Assembly (NCBI GenBank): GCA_028456385.1
Contig: JALNQF010000094.1
Coordinates: 1 to 64,000 of the forward strand
Direction: 5' to 3'
Source: Ophiosphaerella korrae
Taxonomy: Eukaryota > Ascomycota > Dothideomycetes > Pleosporales > Phaeosphaeriaceae
DNA length: 64,000 nucleotides
Both the position numbers and the translations under genes were made by a program. This document shows positions 23,677-35,222 of this stretch, in pieces (positions within the stretch are counted from its first letter, which is position 1; each line of letters begins with the position of its first letter). Under the pieces are notes generated by a model. It saw nothing but the letters and a program-made list of their open reading frames with translations. It ran no database searches and had not been told where the DNA came from.

Positions 23677-24651
23677 ATGTCGGACCTTCAATTGCCTGGA
23701 TTCGGCTATGAGCCCACTGACCGCGACGAGTATGAACAATACGCAACTATCAGCGTTGTTGAGAGCGCGGAGGAGGCAGCATATCCCCCAAAGATCGACC
23801 TGTCCTGGAAAATGGTTCGTATATCACCACAAATAGCGCTTAGTAGAAATTCTAATAGAAACAAGACTCCAGTGAAGGACCAAGGCCCTTATGGGTCATG
23901 TGTTGGCTTTGCAATCTGTGGTATGCTCGAGATTGTTCCTGTTGCAGTTGGTGTTGTCCAAGATGAATCTGAACGCTTCATTTGGTATAATTCGAAGAAT
24001 ACGGATGGGCTGGGCAGCCCTAACTCTAACCGTGGAACTTTCATCTCCACCGCTGTTGCCACTACTCAATCATTGGGGAGCTGTTGGGAAATCCGCTGTC
24101 CATATTCTAGCCCGTTGGCAACTCCTCCTGCTTCAGCCTATATCCAAAGTAAAAACATGAAAGTAACACGGGTATACCGACTGACTGGCACTACGATTGA
24201 TCACTACAAAGCGATGCTTTCTATCGGCTGGCCAGTCATTGTTGGCTTCGATATCTTTGGCGATGCGGCCTACCAGCGACGCTACCTCTTTGGAGACTAT
24301 ACCAACCGAACTGGAATCATGTTGATGCCACCAGCGCCTCGTCCGGGTCGCACAAACGGCCATGCCGTGGTATTTGTTGGGTATGATGACGGCACCAGAT
24401 TGATCAAGTTCAAGAATTCTTGGGGCACTGGCAGGGGAGACCGTGGCTACTATTACATGCCATACGACTATCTTCAGTTCACTCATGATGCCTGGGTTCT
24501 GTGGGACCAACAGATTTCTTTGCCAGTATCAGTTCCCGGAGTGACTGTAACAGCTACGGCCTCAATCGCAGACACAGACGAATCCAAGTTTGTTGTTAGT
24601 GAAGGAAAACAACCGTTCGAGATTTTCAGTGCGTCTACTCCCGAGTCTTAA
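23677..24651 (+). CDS. Papain-like (C1 family) cysteine peptidase, cytosolic type
   Basis: Intronless 324-aa protein. The papain fold signature is complete: oxyanion Gln69 and nucleophile Cys75 in K-D-Q-G-P-Y-G-S-C-V-G-F-A, catalytic His229 in N-G-H-A-V-V-F-V-G-Y, and Asn247 in F-K-N-S-W-G. It should hydrolyse peptide bonds. There is no signal peptide and no I29-type inhibitory propeptide; the first 60 residues are short and acidic, so it is not a standard secreted or vacuolar cathepsin. This compact form resembles stand-alone C1 peptidases common in bacteria (family knowledge). It sits alone between transposon debris; its GC is normal. The ATG follows an AT-rich leader, and an in-frame upstream stop supports the start. 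Substrate unknown. Confidence 0.85.
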   Translation: MSDLQLPGFGYEPTDRDEYEQYATISVVESAEEAAYPPKIDLSWKMVRISPQIALSRNSNRNKTPVKDQGPYGSCVGFAICGMLEIVPVAVGVVQDESERFIWYNSKNTDGLGSPNSNRGTFISTAVATTQSLGSCWEIRCPYSSPLATPPASAYIQSKNMKVTRVYRLTGTTIDHYKAMLSIGWPVIVGFDIFGDAAYQRRYLFGDYTNRTGIMLMPPAPRPGRTNGHAVVFVGYDDGTRLIKFKNSWGTGRGDRGYYYMPYDYLQFTHDAWVLWDQQISLPVSVPGVTVTATASIADTDESKFVVSEGKQPFEIFSASTPES

Positions 24652-26999
24652 TTGTACCCGTTGTGAGAAGGCTCTATATTGGCGGGGAGGGAAACTTTAG
24701 GGCTGTCTGTTTGCGAATGATCTGAGTTTTAAGTATCTAAGTTAGTTTTGAATGTATCTCAACCTTTCTACTCTTCTACTTGAACAAATGTGGCCGAGGG
24801 AAATATAGCTCATCCACACTGAATTTTATCGGTTCGGGTAAGCTTCTTATGGAATAGATAGCTTGCGAGAACGGATTTCCAGTGTTGCCCATACCTGATA
24901 CCGAGCATGAGCTTGAGTGTGTTGGCTTTGATCCGCGAACGTGGCTCTAAAGCCATCATATGCTGTTTGCGGGTTAGCGTGCGTATTACTCATATCACAT
25001 GCATGGAATTGCCAAAGATCACCCTTACCTTATGGAGTTGACCATGTCCAACTGCATTGTAAAGGGCTGAACTGCGGGTTCCAACGTTTTCAACAACAAT
25101 AGATACCAGGATTGATGGCCCTGTACTTCTGAGCGTTCGTTACTGCTGTGCCAACTTGCTTTCGCGGGTCCAAATCTACTTTACTATAAGAGGTCAATGC
25201 TTCTATCACTCAGCTAAAACCCTCGCCTAATAGTCTCGGTGGAGTCAAAGTGGAGGCGTGAAGACGCCACCAAATTACCCCGCTTGTCAGAGACCGCAAC
25301 AAGCTATCTTGATTGTCTTGATTGAGAGTTTAGTGAGATTTTTGAGGCTTTTCGAGTAGCTGAGTTACTCATCACGCGATAGTTTTATGATGTTGCAGCT
25401 AGCGCAGGGGTAGCATCCTAACTTATACTAGACTCGTTAGCGCACTAACCTCATCCATCTAGCTTACCTATCCAGTGCTCTGTGCACGATTTTGAAGCTC
25501 TCAACACTGCCTCTGCTGCCTATACTGACGCGTTTTCTAACGCGTTTCCTGGTGTTTTACTTGCCTAATATAACCAAATGCTCACGAGCTTCTACCTCTA
25601 GTACTGCCTTAGCCAAACGTCTGCGCTCATTAGAGCCATTATCCTAACACTTACTCTCGCTCCGTTAAGCCCTAGCTACCGCGAGCCAGGCTACTACAAG
25701 CCAGGCCACTACATTTAAGTTACAACTACTAGAGTCTCAGCTAGACGCGCCTACTAAGGGCAGCTAGGCTAGTACGGTAGCTACAACTAAAGCTAGAGAT
25801 AGCAGCAGTGTTAGCAATAACAATACAGGTAGCGATAACTTTAATAGTATTAACTAGTAGCGCTTAAGAGGCTTTATAAAGCCCCTTCCTACTTAGCAGC
25901 GTGTTCTGTCTATCATCTGCCTTCTGGCTGCCTCTGATATCCTTCGTGAGTTTCTTTGATGGCTCTCGTGCAAAAGGGCTGCCCTTTTGTTGAGTTACTC
26001 TCCTGTCAAAGGGATGCGCCGCAGCTGAGCCGGTGCTTTGTGGTTGAGTTAGTGGCGAGCCAGTATCGCGCACTAGCATCGCGCACACGATGCCAGATCG
26101 ATCGCTATCGCCATCTCAATCGTCATCTGACAGAAGGAGAGACTTCTTTGAAGTGCGAACAAGACCTCTTAGCGTACAACACTACTACAAGATTATTTCT
26201 GCCTTTCGAATCGATATGCTAATATATCTTTAGTTCTTAAGTCTCCCCACAGTACTAACAAGTCACCTATTGCCTCACTGGCGGCATAGCGCCTAATATC
26301 ATGCGGGATTGCCATCCCGGTCAGTACTTCCGGACAAAGCAATCAAAGATCCTTGTTCAGGATGAGACCAAGACTAATGATTATGTTGCAAGCTAACGTC
26401 CGCCCATCTGTAACGGAGCAGCCACCGGAACGGAACAAACTATAGATACTTCTATATTGAAATAACAGAACTTCTATATACGTCCTAAATTTTCCTATAT
26501 CCGTCTTAGGTTACATGCCCAGACCACTTCTAAAGCGCTATAACCCTACTTATAGAAATATTACGCTTGTACGGACGCCCTACTACCTGAGTCGCGAAAA
26601 TTGTGATTTCAAACAAAAGCAAGCCTTCTGCACTAGAATGTCGCAGTATTCTACGCATTCAGGAGCATTATCGACGCGGGCATCGTTGGAAGAGCAAAGG
26701 CTGGTATATCGCAGGCTGTCGGATAGACATGCTGCCCGTGTGGAGCACCGTAACATGCCAGAAATATCAGAGTACTGGTGCCATGGGGAGATTATTACAA
26801 GTAGACGCAGCCGTAGCGGTCGAACAAGCCACCAACGGCGCAGATATGGACATATGCTAGGTAATCGGGCCATCGTTGACGCAGGCCGCGGTGTAGCTTG
26901 AGGGGGTAGAAAAGGGGAAGAATGCCACCATCCAAGCTGACACCGGCCGGCACGGGGTTAACCAGCGGTTGGGTCGAGTAGGATGAGCACGGTATCTAA
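24652..26999. other. Gene-free stretch with degenerate coding-like sequence
   Basis: No intact gene. Between about 25,520 and 25,960 one frame reads through a few stops as a Ser/Thr/Ala/Gln-rich polypeptide (e.g. S-Q-A-T-T-S-Q-A-T-T, then S-I-N-x-x-R-L-R-G-F-I-K-P-L-P-T) that looks like an eroded transposon or repeat-encoded protein which I cannot name. A TGTCAGAT-type inverted end (ATCTGACA) occurs at 26,125-26,132 next to a GCGATCGATC-rich segment. Frames at 25,864-26,901 overlap each other on both strands and show no domain. Confidence 0.4.
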
Positions 27000-28193
27000 A
27001 GGAATTTAGACGAGAGTGATTATCGACGATGGCTAGAAGGCCCTCTTATTGAGTACGCAACACTATACTGGGTGCATCATGTCAGCAATGCAGGCCCCGA
27101 TTCCGATCTTCAGGACATAATCAGCGAGTTTTTCAGCCCACACACAATCTGCGTGGAGTGGGCGGGCATACTGCTTCCGCATTACCTTCCACGTTCTAGC
27201 CTACCAATTCCACCACGCCCGTTCAATACCGCTCGGTTCTTGCACCTTTTTGCATTGAAGGGGCAGCTCAGTTCATATTTTCATGAGAACTCAAGGGCAG
27301 ATTTTGCAAAACAGGTCGAAGACCTGCTTCGCCATTCCTATGAAGATTTCTTGGTTCAGGCGCAATCGAAATCGGGCCCGGAAAGCATTGACGCCGTAAA
27401 ACGTCTTTTGGACCTCGCTGAAGTGTATAGCTGGCTACCAAGATACAAGCCGAAAGCTATACCTCTGCTCCAAGCTGCATCCTTCGTCATCTCCAAGAAT
27501 ACCGATCCCAACGCACAACAACTCAAAGCCGCAGTATTTCAGGCACCAGCGGATGACTACAAGCGAGCGGGCAAGTACGAAGACGCGCGGAAGCTTCTTA
27601 CAAGCATTCTGGCAGACGAAATCCTTCTATCCAATGATTTTGCACGCATGTTTGCGTTGGATAGCTTAGGCTGGGTCAACATGCGCTTGGGTGATCTCAA
27701 CGCCGCCGAGCCCTTACTACGAGATGCCACAGACCTTGCTGCACAAATCTATGGCAAGCACTCGCCGATGACTCTTCGCCCCAAAGTGACTCTTGCAGAG
27801 ACTTTGTCCAAACTAGGGCGACATAAAGAAGCGAAAGTCTTTTGCACCGAATTGAAGAGGCAACTAAGCGAGCATCACACAAATGGTGTACCGCTACCCA
27901 GGGATTTAATATCGCAGCTGCACACATCGGGAATGATTCTGATACAGGAAGGGAATTTTGAAGAAGCAATAAACACTTACCGAATTGTTGTCGACGATCG
28001 GAGAAAAATGTTTGGAGAGAAGCATGGAATGACCCTTGGGGCAGAGATGCAGTTGGGTATTGCAATGGAGAAGGCAGGAGACAACGACGGTGCGAAAACT
28101 CTGTTTGGCAATCTATTGCCAAGGCAGGAAAAAGCATTAGGTGAGAACCATCCAGATGTGAAGGAATTGAAGCAGAGATTGGTACAACTATAG
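27000..28193 (+). pseudogene. C-terminal fragment of NLR/STAND-type protein with TPR-like repeats
   Basis: Open frame without a usable ATG: the first in-frame start-like codon is GTG at 27,072, and an in-frame stop lies at 26,997. The first 60 residues (P-L-I-E-Y-A-T-L-Y-W-V-H-H-V, then I-S-E-F-F-S-P-H) resemble the winged-helix/linker that follows NACHT in fungal STAND proteins. From about residue 95 come repeats of tetratricopeptide type: Y-K-R-A-G-K-Y-E-D-A, M-R-L-G-D-L-N-A-A-E-P-L-L-R, L-S-K-L-G-R-H-K-E-A, E-G-N-F-E-E-A-I-N-T-Y, G-E-K-H-G-M-T-L and G-E-N-H-P-D-V. Such proteins act in heterokaryon incompatibility or non-self sensing. The sensor domain and nucleotide-binding P-loop are not found upstream, so I read it as a 5'-truncated relic; an unseen upstream exon is the alternative. 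Confidence 0.65.
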
Positions 28194-28616
28194 AAAATGC
28201 GTTGATGATATCTGCGTTTAAGCGACTGCTGTTAGTTATAGTCTAGTTCTCGCTAGTATAGGAGGGATCGGATTGCCTTACTAACGGAGCCCTCTCAAGG
28301 ATAGCGGACCTGGAACAGAGTCCCTCCACAATTGTACCCTTTCTGGCAGTTATTATCCCCTTTCTAGTCTTAGTAGTTCTTACTATCCCTTACTTGAGCA
28401 CCTAATATATATCTGGTATATATTATAACCATTACTTTGCGTACTCTGCCCTAAGAAATATACTTTGATTATTCCAGGGTTAATATAATTAAGGATTAAC
28501 TAATAACAAATATACTACTCTATGCTAATTAGAGTAGCTCGCTATAATACTACTATAATATACTAACCCCCTGTTCCTCTATACTAGGTAAATTATGAAT
28601 TAACTCTTAGCTTTAT
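28194..28616. other. Spacer before isolated Gypsy element
   Basis: No gene seen. GC falls gradually to the right; the last 5 bases (TTTAT, 28,612-28,616) are the target duplication of the element that follows. Confidence 0.6.
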
Positions 28617-29045
28617 TGTAACGGGCTTACTAGGGTCGACTTCCTAATAAGCGTTAGGTATTAGTAGATTAGGAGGTAATAGCAAAAGTTCGTGTTATAA
28701 TCTACAATAAGCTATAAATAATAGAAGATGTTTTGCAACTATCTTAGTATTGTCGCTCGTAGTTAATAATTAAATTGCTGATGCTATCCTAATAATGCGC
28801 ATTTACTACTAACTATATACTCGTAGTAATCTATTAATCTGTTACTGCTAAGACTAATAGATCGCAGATTACTCTAATCTATAATCTATTGTTACTAAGA
28901 ATCTATAGATTACAGATTATCTTACATATCCTAATTGTGTGTAGTCTCTTAATCTAGCCTTAGGTTCTCTTCGTTATACTAGTCTAATCCTTCTATTATT
29001 AGGCTAATTAGTTCTATCTATAGTTCTCTTGTTACTATTATAACA
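28617..29045 (-). repeat. 3' LTR, strongly RIP-mutated
   Basis: 429 bp, TGTAACGGG..ATTATAACA. Colinear with 35,223-35,651; in the outer part the differences are almost all G-to-A and C-to-T in this copy. Confidence 0.92.
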
Positions 29046-29114
29046 CTATCTCCTCTTCTAAGTAGGTCCTCGTTTATCTATCCTAGAGCTAAGGTTATTA
29101 ATCTACTTTCTTCG

Positions 29115-29417
29115 TTGATCTATAGTTCCTTATTACTCCTTATAGTTATCTCTTCTATACGTTATTACTATCTCCTTACTAACTATATATTACGTAATAG
29201 TATCAAGATATTTCTTTATTCTTATTACGCTTCTCCTAAATTAAATCCTAAATCTCTTCCTTATATTGTTTCTACAAATAATAGTAAGGCTTATAAGGCG
29301 TATATTTGCGTAAATATACGTAGTTCTTATAACGTATCTAGTGTTTCTCTTTTAGAGTGTACGTTTACTATACTTATCTTTACGTCTAGACTTAATAATA
29401 ATAGGGAGAGCTATTAA
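29115..29417 (+). pseudogene. Antisense ORF between 3' LTR and pol (copy 2, longest)
   Basis: A 100-codon open frame opposite to pol, corresponding to the shorter frame at 19,910-20,128 and the broken one at about 2,440-2,690. Shared words include S-K-A-Y-K-A and N-R-E-S-Y. Directly downstream (29,450-29,720) another frame reads as a charged, coiled-coil-like stretch (Y-K-I-K-A-L-N-N-K-K, E-A-K-L-D-L-D-K-A-L) with Gln-to-stop changes. Whether the two belong to one spliced or frameshifted gene cannot be settled by eye. Confidence 0.4.
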
Positions 29418-29699
29418 CTAGACTTAAGAGAAATTACTATCTTAAATCGTAGAAGCTAAAGCTAAGCGTAAGTAGATCTAGGAGCTTGCGTAGAGTAAGC
29501 TAGTAGAAAATTAAGCTTATCTCTCTCGCCTTTATAAGATAAAGGCCTTAAATAATAAGAAATTAGCTAAGTAGTTAGTAGCTCTAGAAGCTAAGCTAGA
29601 CTTAGATAAGGCGCTTAATATTACTATAGTAGGTCCTATATTAGGTAGTTCTATCGCCTCTCTATCTATTAGTAGTAATGTTAGTTCTCTTAGTTTACT

Positions 29700-32600
29700 A
29701 CTAGGCGTTCTAGAAGGTTTTAATTTTAGAACTTCTCTAGTTTCTTAAAGTAGTTAAAGTTATCTTCTAGTTCCTATATATCTTCCTATAGTTGTCCTTT
29801 CTTATCTATACTTATCTATTTTACTAGGTAGTAGTTCTTACTATTATAGAACTAATATACTAAGATCTTTTTAACTTCTTATTCTTTTTATTCTCTATAT
29901 ATATCTACTTTGTACACTAGTAGTTCTACTTCTTGTAGTACTTACTCTAGTAGTAATACGTAGAATATTAGGTATATCTTTATCTTGTTTAGTAGCTTTA
30001 ATTTAAATATAACTAGTATAACTTTCTTCTTAATCTTGTATAGTCTTATTTTTATATAATCTAATTTTAGGTTTAATTGTTTACTCTTAATATTTTTCTA
30101 AACTAACTATACTTTTTCTCTCTCTCTAAATTAGAGTCCCTTTTTATATTTCTTGTTGTAATACTTTACTATACAATTATATAAGAATTTAGCGTCTTAT
30201 CTTAGTTAATTGTATATTTCTTTTATTCTATTTGCAAAGTTTTTTCCTCTAAGAGTTTAAGACTCTATATTTCTTAGTATTTTATATACGTTAGGATTAA
30301 ATCTATAGTTTATAAAGAAAAGTAATATTCTTATTACTATATTCTTTGCGCTGTTATATACTAACTATGCTATAGGTAGTAGCTATACCTAATTATTCTA
30401 GTTGTAGTTAAAGTAGTATCTTAAGTATTGTTCTACTATCTAGTTTATACGTTCTAATTATCTATCTGTTTATAGGTAGTACGCTATTAATATTATATAC
30501 TTAATTCCTAATTATACTATTATTATTCTCTATAATTTTAATATAAATCGTACGTCTCTATCTATAATAATCTTATCTAGAATACTATACTAGCTTATTA
30601 TAGTTCCTAGAACTTAGTATATAGTAACCTCTATCCTACTTTTTTCCTTATATAGTCTAAAGTACGTATACTTTGTAAGCTTATCTACTATTATAAGAAT
30701 TCTATTATACTCGACTCCTAATATTAGGTTTTTTAACTTAAGTAACTTCGTAATAAAGTCTATTATTATTACTCCTTAGGGGCACTCTAGTACTTTAACT
30801 AGTTATAGCGTTCTATATAGTACGTATTAGTTATATTTATTCTTATAATACTTTATATAATCTTGTAGTACTTCTTCTACTAGTTATCTTGCTCTTAGGA
30901 TGTAGTAATCTCTTAGGAGTCTATTTAGTATTTTCTCTATTCCTTAGTATCTATATACTAGTAGTTTATAGAACTATTATATAAATTCTCTCTAGATCCT
31001 TTTTAGGATGTATATCCTTCTATAAGCTTATACAAATCCTTCTTAGATTTCTAGTTTCTCTATTTCTTTAGATACTTCTTACGTTATTTTCTAAATCTAT
31101 CTATCTAGCTTACTACTCTTTCTTTTAAGTATTATAGCTATTTTAGGTATATTTAGGACTAAATATCCTTCTTTATTCTTAACTAGAACTATTCTAGTAG
31201 CGCTTACTTCTTTTTATAAGTCTAGTCTTCTACTAAGAGTATCTATAAATTAGTTATCTTTCTTTTTTATATATATAATTTCTATATTAAATATTAATAA
31301 GAATTCCTACTATCTTATATATTGTTGTAATAGTTCCTTATTTATTATAAATCCTATAAGATTCCTATAGTCTATATAGACCTTTGTTTAGTATTTTACT
31401 CCTTATAGGTATACTCTCTATTATTTAAATATTTTATAGATTACTAGTATCTCCTTATTATAAATTAGGTAGTTAAGCTCTACTATTTTTATTTTCTTAG
31501 AGAAGTATTTAACTAAGTATTCCTTTTTAGTCTTTAGGTCTTCTTGTATTAGTGCTATTCTATAGACTAAGTTAGATACGTCTGTTTTTACTATTACTAG
31601 TAGGTCTAGGTTATATATTCTAATAACTAGATTTTCTATAAATTTCTTTTTTATTATTTTAAATACTCTATCGTATTCTTCTATCTATTTAAATAGTGTA
31701 TCTTTCTTTATAAGCCTAGTTATTAGTTTTATATCTTTAGACTATCTTACTATTAATTTTTTGTAAAAGTTTACTAGTCTGTAAAACTATTGTACTTCTT
31801 TTAGGTTTCTTAGTATTAGCTATTTGTTAATTAATCTAATCTTTTCTAGGTTAATCTTGATTTTTCCTAGTTTAATAATAAATCTAAGGAAATCTATTTC
31901 TTTTATATAGAACTCGTATTTTCTTATCTTAAAGAATAGTTTATTTTCTACTAGTTTTTCTAGCACTTTGTGTACATATTGTATATATTCTTCTTCTATT
32001 TCTAAGAATATAAGAATGTCGTCTAGGTATATAAATATAAATACGTCTAAGTACTCTCTTAGTACTATATTAATTCTTTCTTAGAATGCGGCTAGAGCGT
32101 TTATTAGGCTAAATAGTATAACTAGGTATTTGTATAGTCTATATTGTATTCTAAATACTATTTTCTATTTATTACCTTCTTTAATTCTAATCTAGTAGTA
32201 GGCGTTTTAGATATCTAGTTTTGTAAAGATTTTTACTTTCCTTAGTCTAGCTTGTATTTTATCTATTTGTAGTAAGGGGTATTAGTTTTTATTTATAACT
32301 ACGTTAGTTTTTCTAAAGTCTACGTAGGGCCTTTTATTACTTATTTTCTTTTTATCTACAAATATAAGTCTATGTACTACTAAAGATTTAGATTCTTGTA
32401 TCTATCTTTTTTTAATTACGTTTTCAATAAATACTTATTTAATCTTAGATTCTTCTTCTATCTTTCTATAGACTAGGCTCTATCTAATATTCTTTCTTTC
32501 TTCTATCTCTATTACTAAGTCCTATAGCTAATATTCTAGTAAGTAATCTTTAGGTTCTATAAGCTGTAGTTCTTATTTCTTATATTCTTCTAGAAATTCT

Positions 32601-35170
32601 CCTTTATAGGTGTTTATGTTAGCTTTTAGCTTTTCTATTTTATAGTAGCTAATTTTTCTTATTCTCTAATTAATATATAGGTTAGTTATTTATAACTATA
32701 GTATTCCTAGTATTATATCTTGTTTGTTATTAATTGTTGTTATGTCTATAACTATATTTCTAATTATTATCTCTTCTAGTTTAAGCGTAGAGGGAACTAT
32801 TTCGAACCTAATTAGTTCCTAGAATAGTTTTCCTTTAATCGTGCTTAATTGTTAAAAGTATTTCTTTATTGTATAACGTATTCTCTATATTTCTATAAAC
32901 TTTTTAGATATAAAGTTTCTTATAGCTCTACTATTAATTATTAATTATACTTTCTTTCTTTAATAAGTACTTGTTTTCGTAATGTGTAGGCCTCCTATAC
33001 CTTCTAGTCTTTCTTACTTAGGTATTTTTATAAATTGTCTATTTTTCTAGAGCTATAGCCTTACTTTAAGTTTATATTCTTTGTGTTTTAAATATTTATT
33101 ATATATATATTTGTACTATAGTTCTCTTTAGACGCATTTCTTTAATAGTTTTAGACTAGGTCTTACTACTACGTATCTGTCTTCTAGGATTATTTCCTAT
33201 CCTTAGATATCTTCTACTAGAATTGCTCTTGTGTAATTATAGCCTCTTCTTCTTATAGGCTATACTTTATTATTTACTTTAGGGTTCTTATATATTATAT
33301 AATTCTCTTCTAGGTATAATATCTATAATACTTTAAAATATACTAGATATTTTAGATCTATTATTTTGTTATCCCCTTCCTAGTATTAATCTTTTCTAGG
33401 TGTGTCTATTGTTAGGATATAGTATACTACTAGTATTCTTAGTATATAGGCTTTATTAATCTATTGCATTTCTTTTATAAGGTATTACTACTCTCTTTAT
33501 ATAGGTATCCTTCCTACTATAACTATATACTATTTTATCTATTCTTAGAATAGTATAAACTTTGTTTCTTTAGGATTACGTTCTTTCTAGTCTTTATACG
33601 CTTCCTCTATACTTATAACTAGTAAGTATTTCTAAATAAACTTCTATTCTTTATTTTATTCTTCTATATCTATTATTATATAGCTATTATAACTATATAT
33701 CTTTAGCTAGGTATACTCTATACCTCTTATACTAATTTATCTCTTACTTTCTTATAGTCTTTTAGAGAAAGCTATAGTAGTCTCTTTATCTAGTATTAGT
33801 CCTTTAGCCTAGATTAATAGGGTCTAGGGCTCTTCCCCTTCTAAGTCTTCTATTAGTAGGTCTATTACGTGTACTATTTCTTTTAGCTACGCTTTTATTC
33901 TTTCTTTTATTACTACTACTCTACTTTTTTATTATAAGAAGTATCTTACTCCTTTTTTACTAGAATAGTGTATATAGTAGTTGTCTTTATAATAAAAGGT
34001 CTAGTAGAGTATTATATATTATATTTCTTTACTCTTAGCTACCTTTTCTTAAAGTTTAGCCTATACTTATAGTGCTTCTTTCTTCTTCTTAGTTATCTTT
34101 AACTAAGTTTCCTTATCCTTTTTGTAGTTTTTACTTTTATAACTATTTACAAAGTGTCCTAGTTTTCTATATTTATAGTATACTATATCCTTTTTCTTTT
34201 ATAATTAGTAGTCTCTCGCGTAGTAGCTTTTCTTACTATAGTTAAAGCACGTAAAGTCTTTATTCTTCTTTTTCTTCCTATCCTTGTTTACGTTAAGGAT
34301 TATAGGGTCTCTAGTATCCTAGTTTCTAGTTTAATTACTGTACTTGTTCTTTTTCTATTCTTAAAGATTGTTATTAATTTAGATTACTTATTACTTTAGG
34401 GCTTCTAGTGTTCTAGGTTTTTCTATGTAAATTATCTCGTATTAGATTTTCTCGTTTAGTCCTTGTTTAAATCGTAACATAAGAGCTAATTCGTTCTACT
34501 CTATATTCTATAATAGTTGTTTAAACTATAATACGTACTTAGGTATACTCTTTTATTGTGTAAGTCTTTTAAGTTTCTTTTTAGCTTGTCTAGTAATATC
34601 TATATCTCTAAATACTACTCTTATTTGTTTAGTAAAGTATTTATAACTTCTAAAAATAGCTCTAGTTTTGTCCTTCTAGGTTATTAGCGAATATGTCGTA
34701 TAATCTATCTAGTAAGGCTTATACTATCTTATTACGTCTTCTTTAAGGTATACTCTAATATATATAACTTTCTTTTCTTCTATATTAAAGTATAGTACCT
34801 ATATATCTATCTAGAGTTGTGCTAAAGCTATAAAGGGTTTTAGTTTCTCCTTTGTTCTATTAAACTTCTTAAGGACAGGTATCTTTAGCAGTTTCTTAGT
34901 TGTACTTATTTCTAGGCGTTACGTAATTAGTTCTATCTAGTTCTATCCTTTAATAATAGCTTTAATTTATACTTTGTTCTACCTTAAGTAGTCTTGTAGT
35001 TCTTTGTTCTACGTTTCTAAGGCTTCAATTACTATTTTTATGTCTTCTTTTTTAGAGATTAAGTTATTTAGGTAGTCCTTGATTTGTTTCTATGCAGTAT
35101 TGTCTAAGTTATAGCTACTTATAGGTGCCTTAGCTCCTTTTTTTGTTAAACTTTCTGCTATCGTGTTAGC
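29700..35170 (-). pseudogene. gag-pol pseudogene of isolated Gypsy element
   Basis: Polyprotein relic with many stops: gag with zinc knuckles (about 34,130-34,260), protease at about 32,930 reading N-S-R-A-I-R-N-F-I in place of D-S-G-A-T-x-N-F-I, RT/RNase H (32,400-31,250), DDE-type integrase (31,100-30,250) and a C-terminal chromodomain. RT catalytic Asp pair is retained, protease Asp lost. No product expected. Confidence 0.85.
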
Positions 35171-35222
35171 TAGACTATGCGCTACTTACGCTTCGCTCCT
35201 CGCAATAACTAAATCAGCAAGG

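Noticed and set aside
26515..26901. Overlapping ORFs in three frames upstream of the NLR relic
   Set aside because: Considered as the missing NACHT portion, but no P-loop or other STAND motif in any frame.
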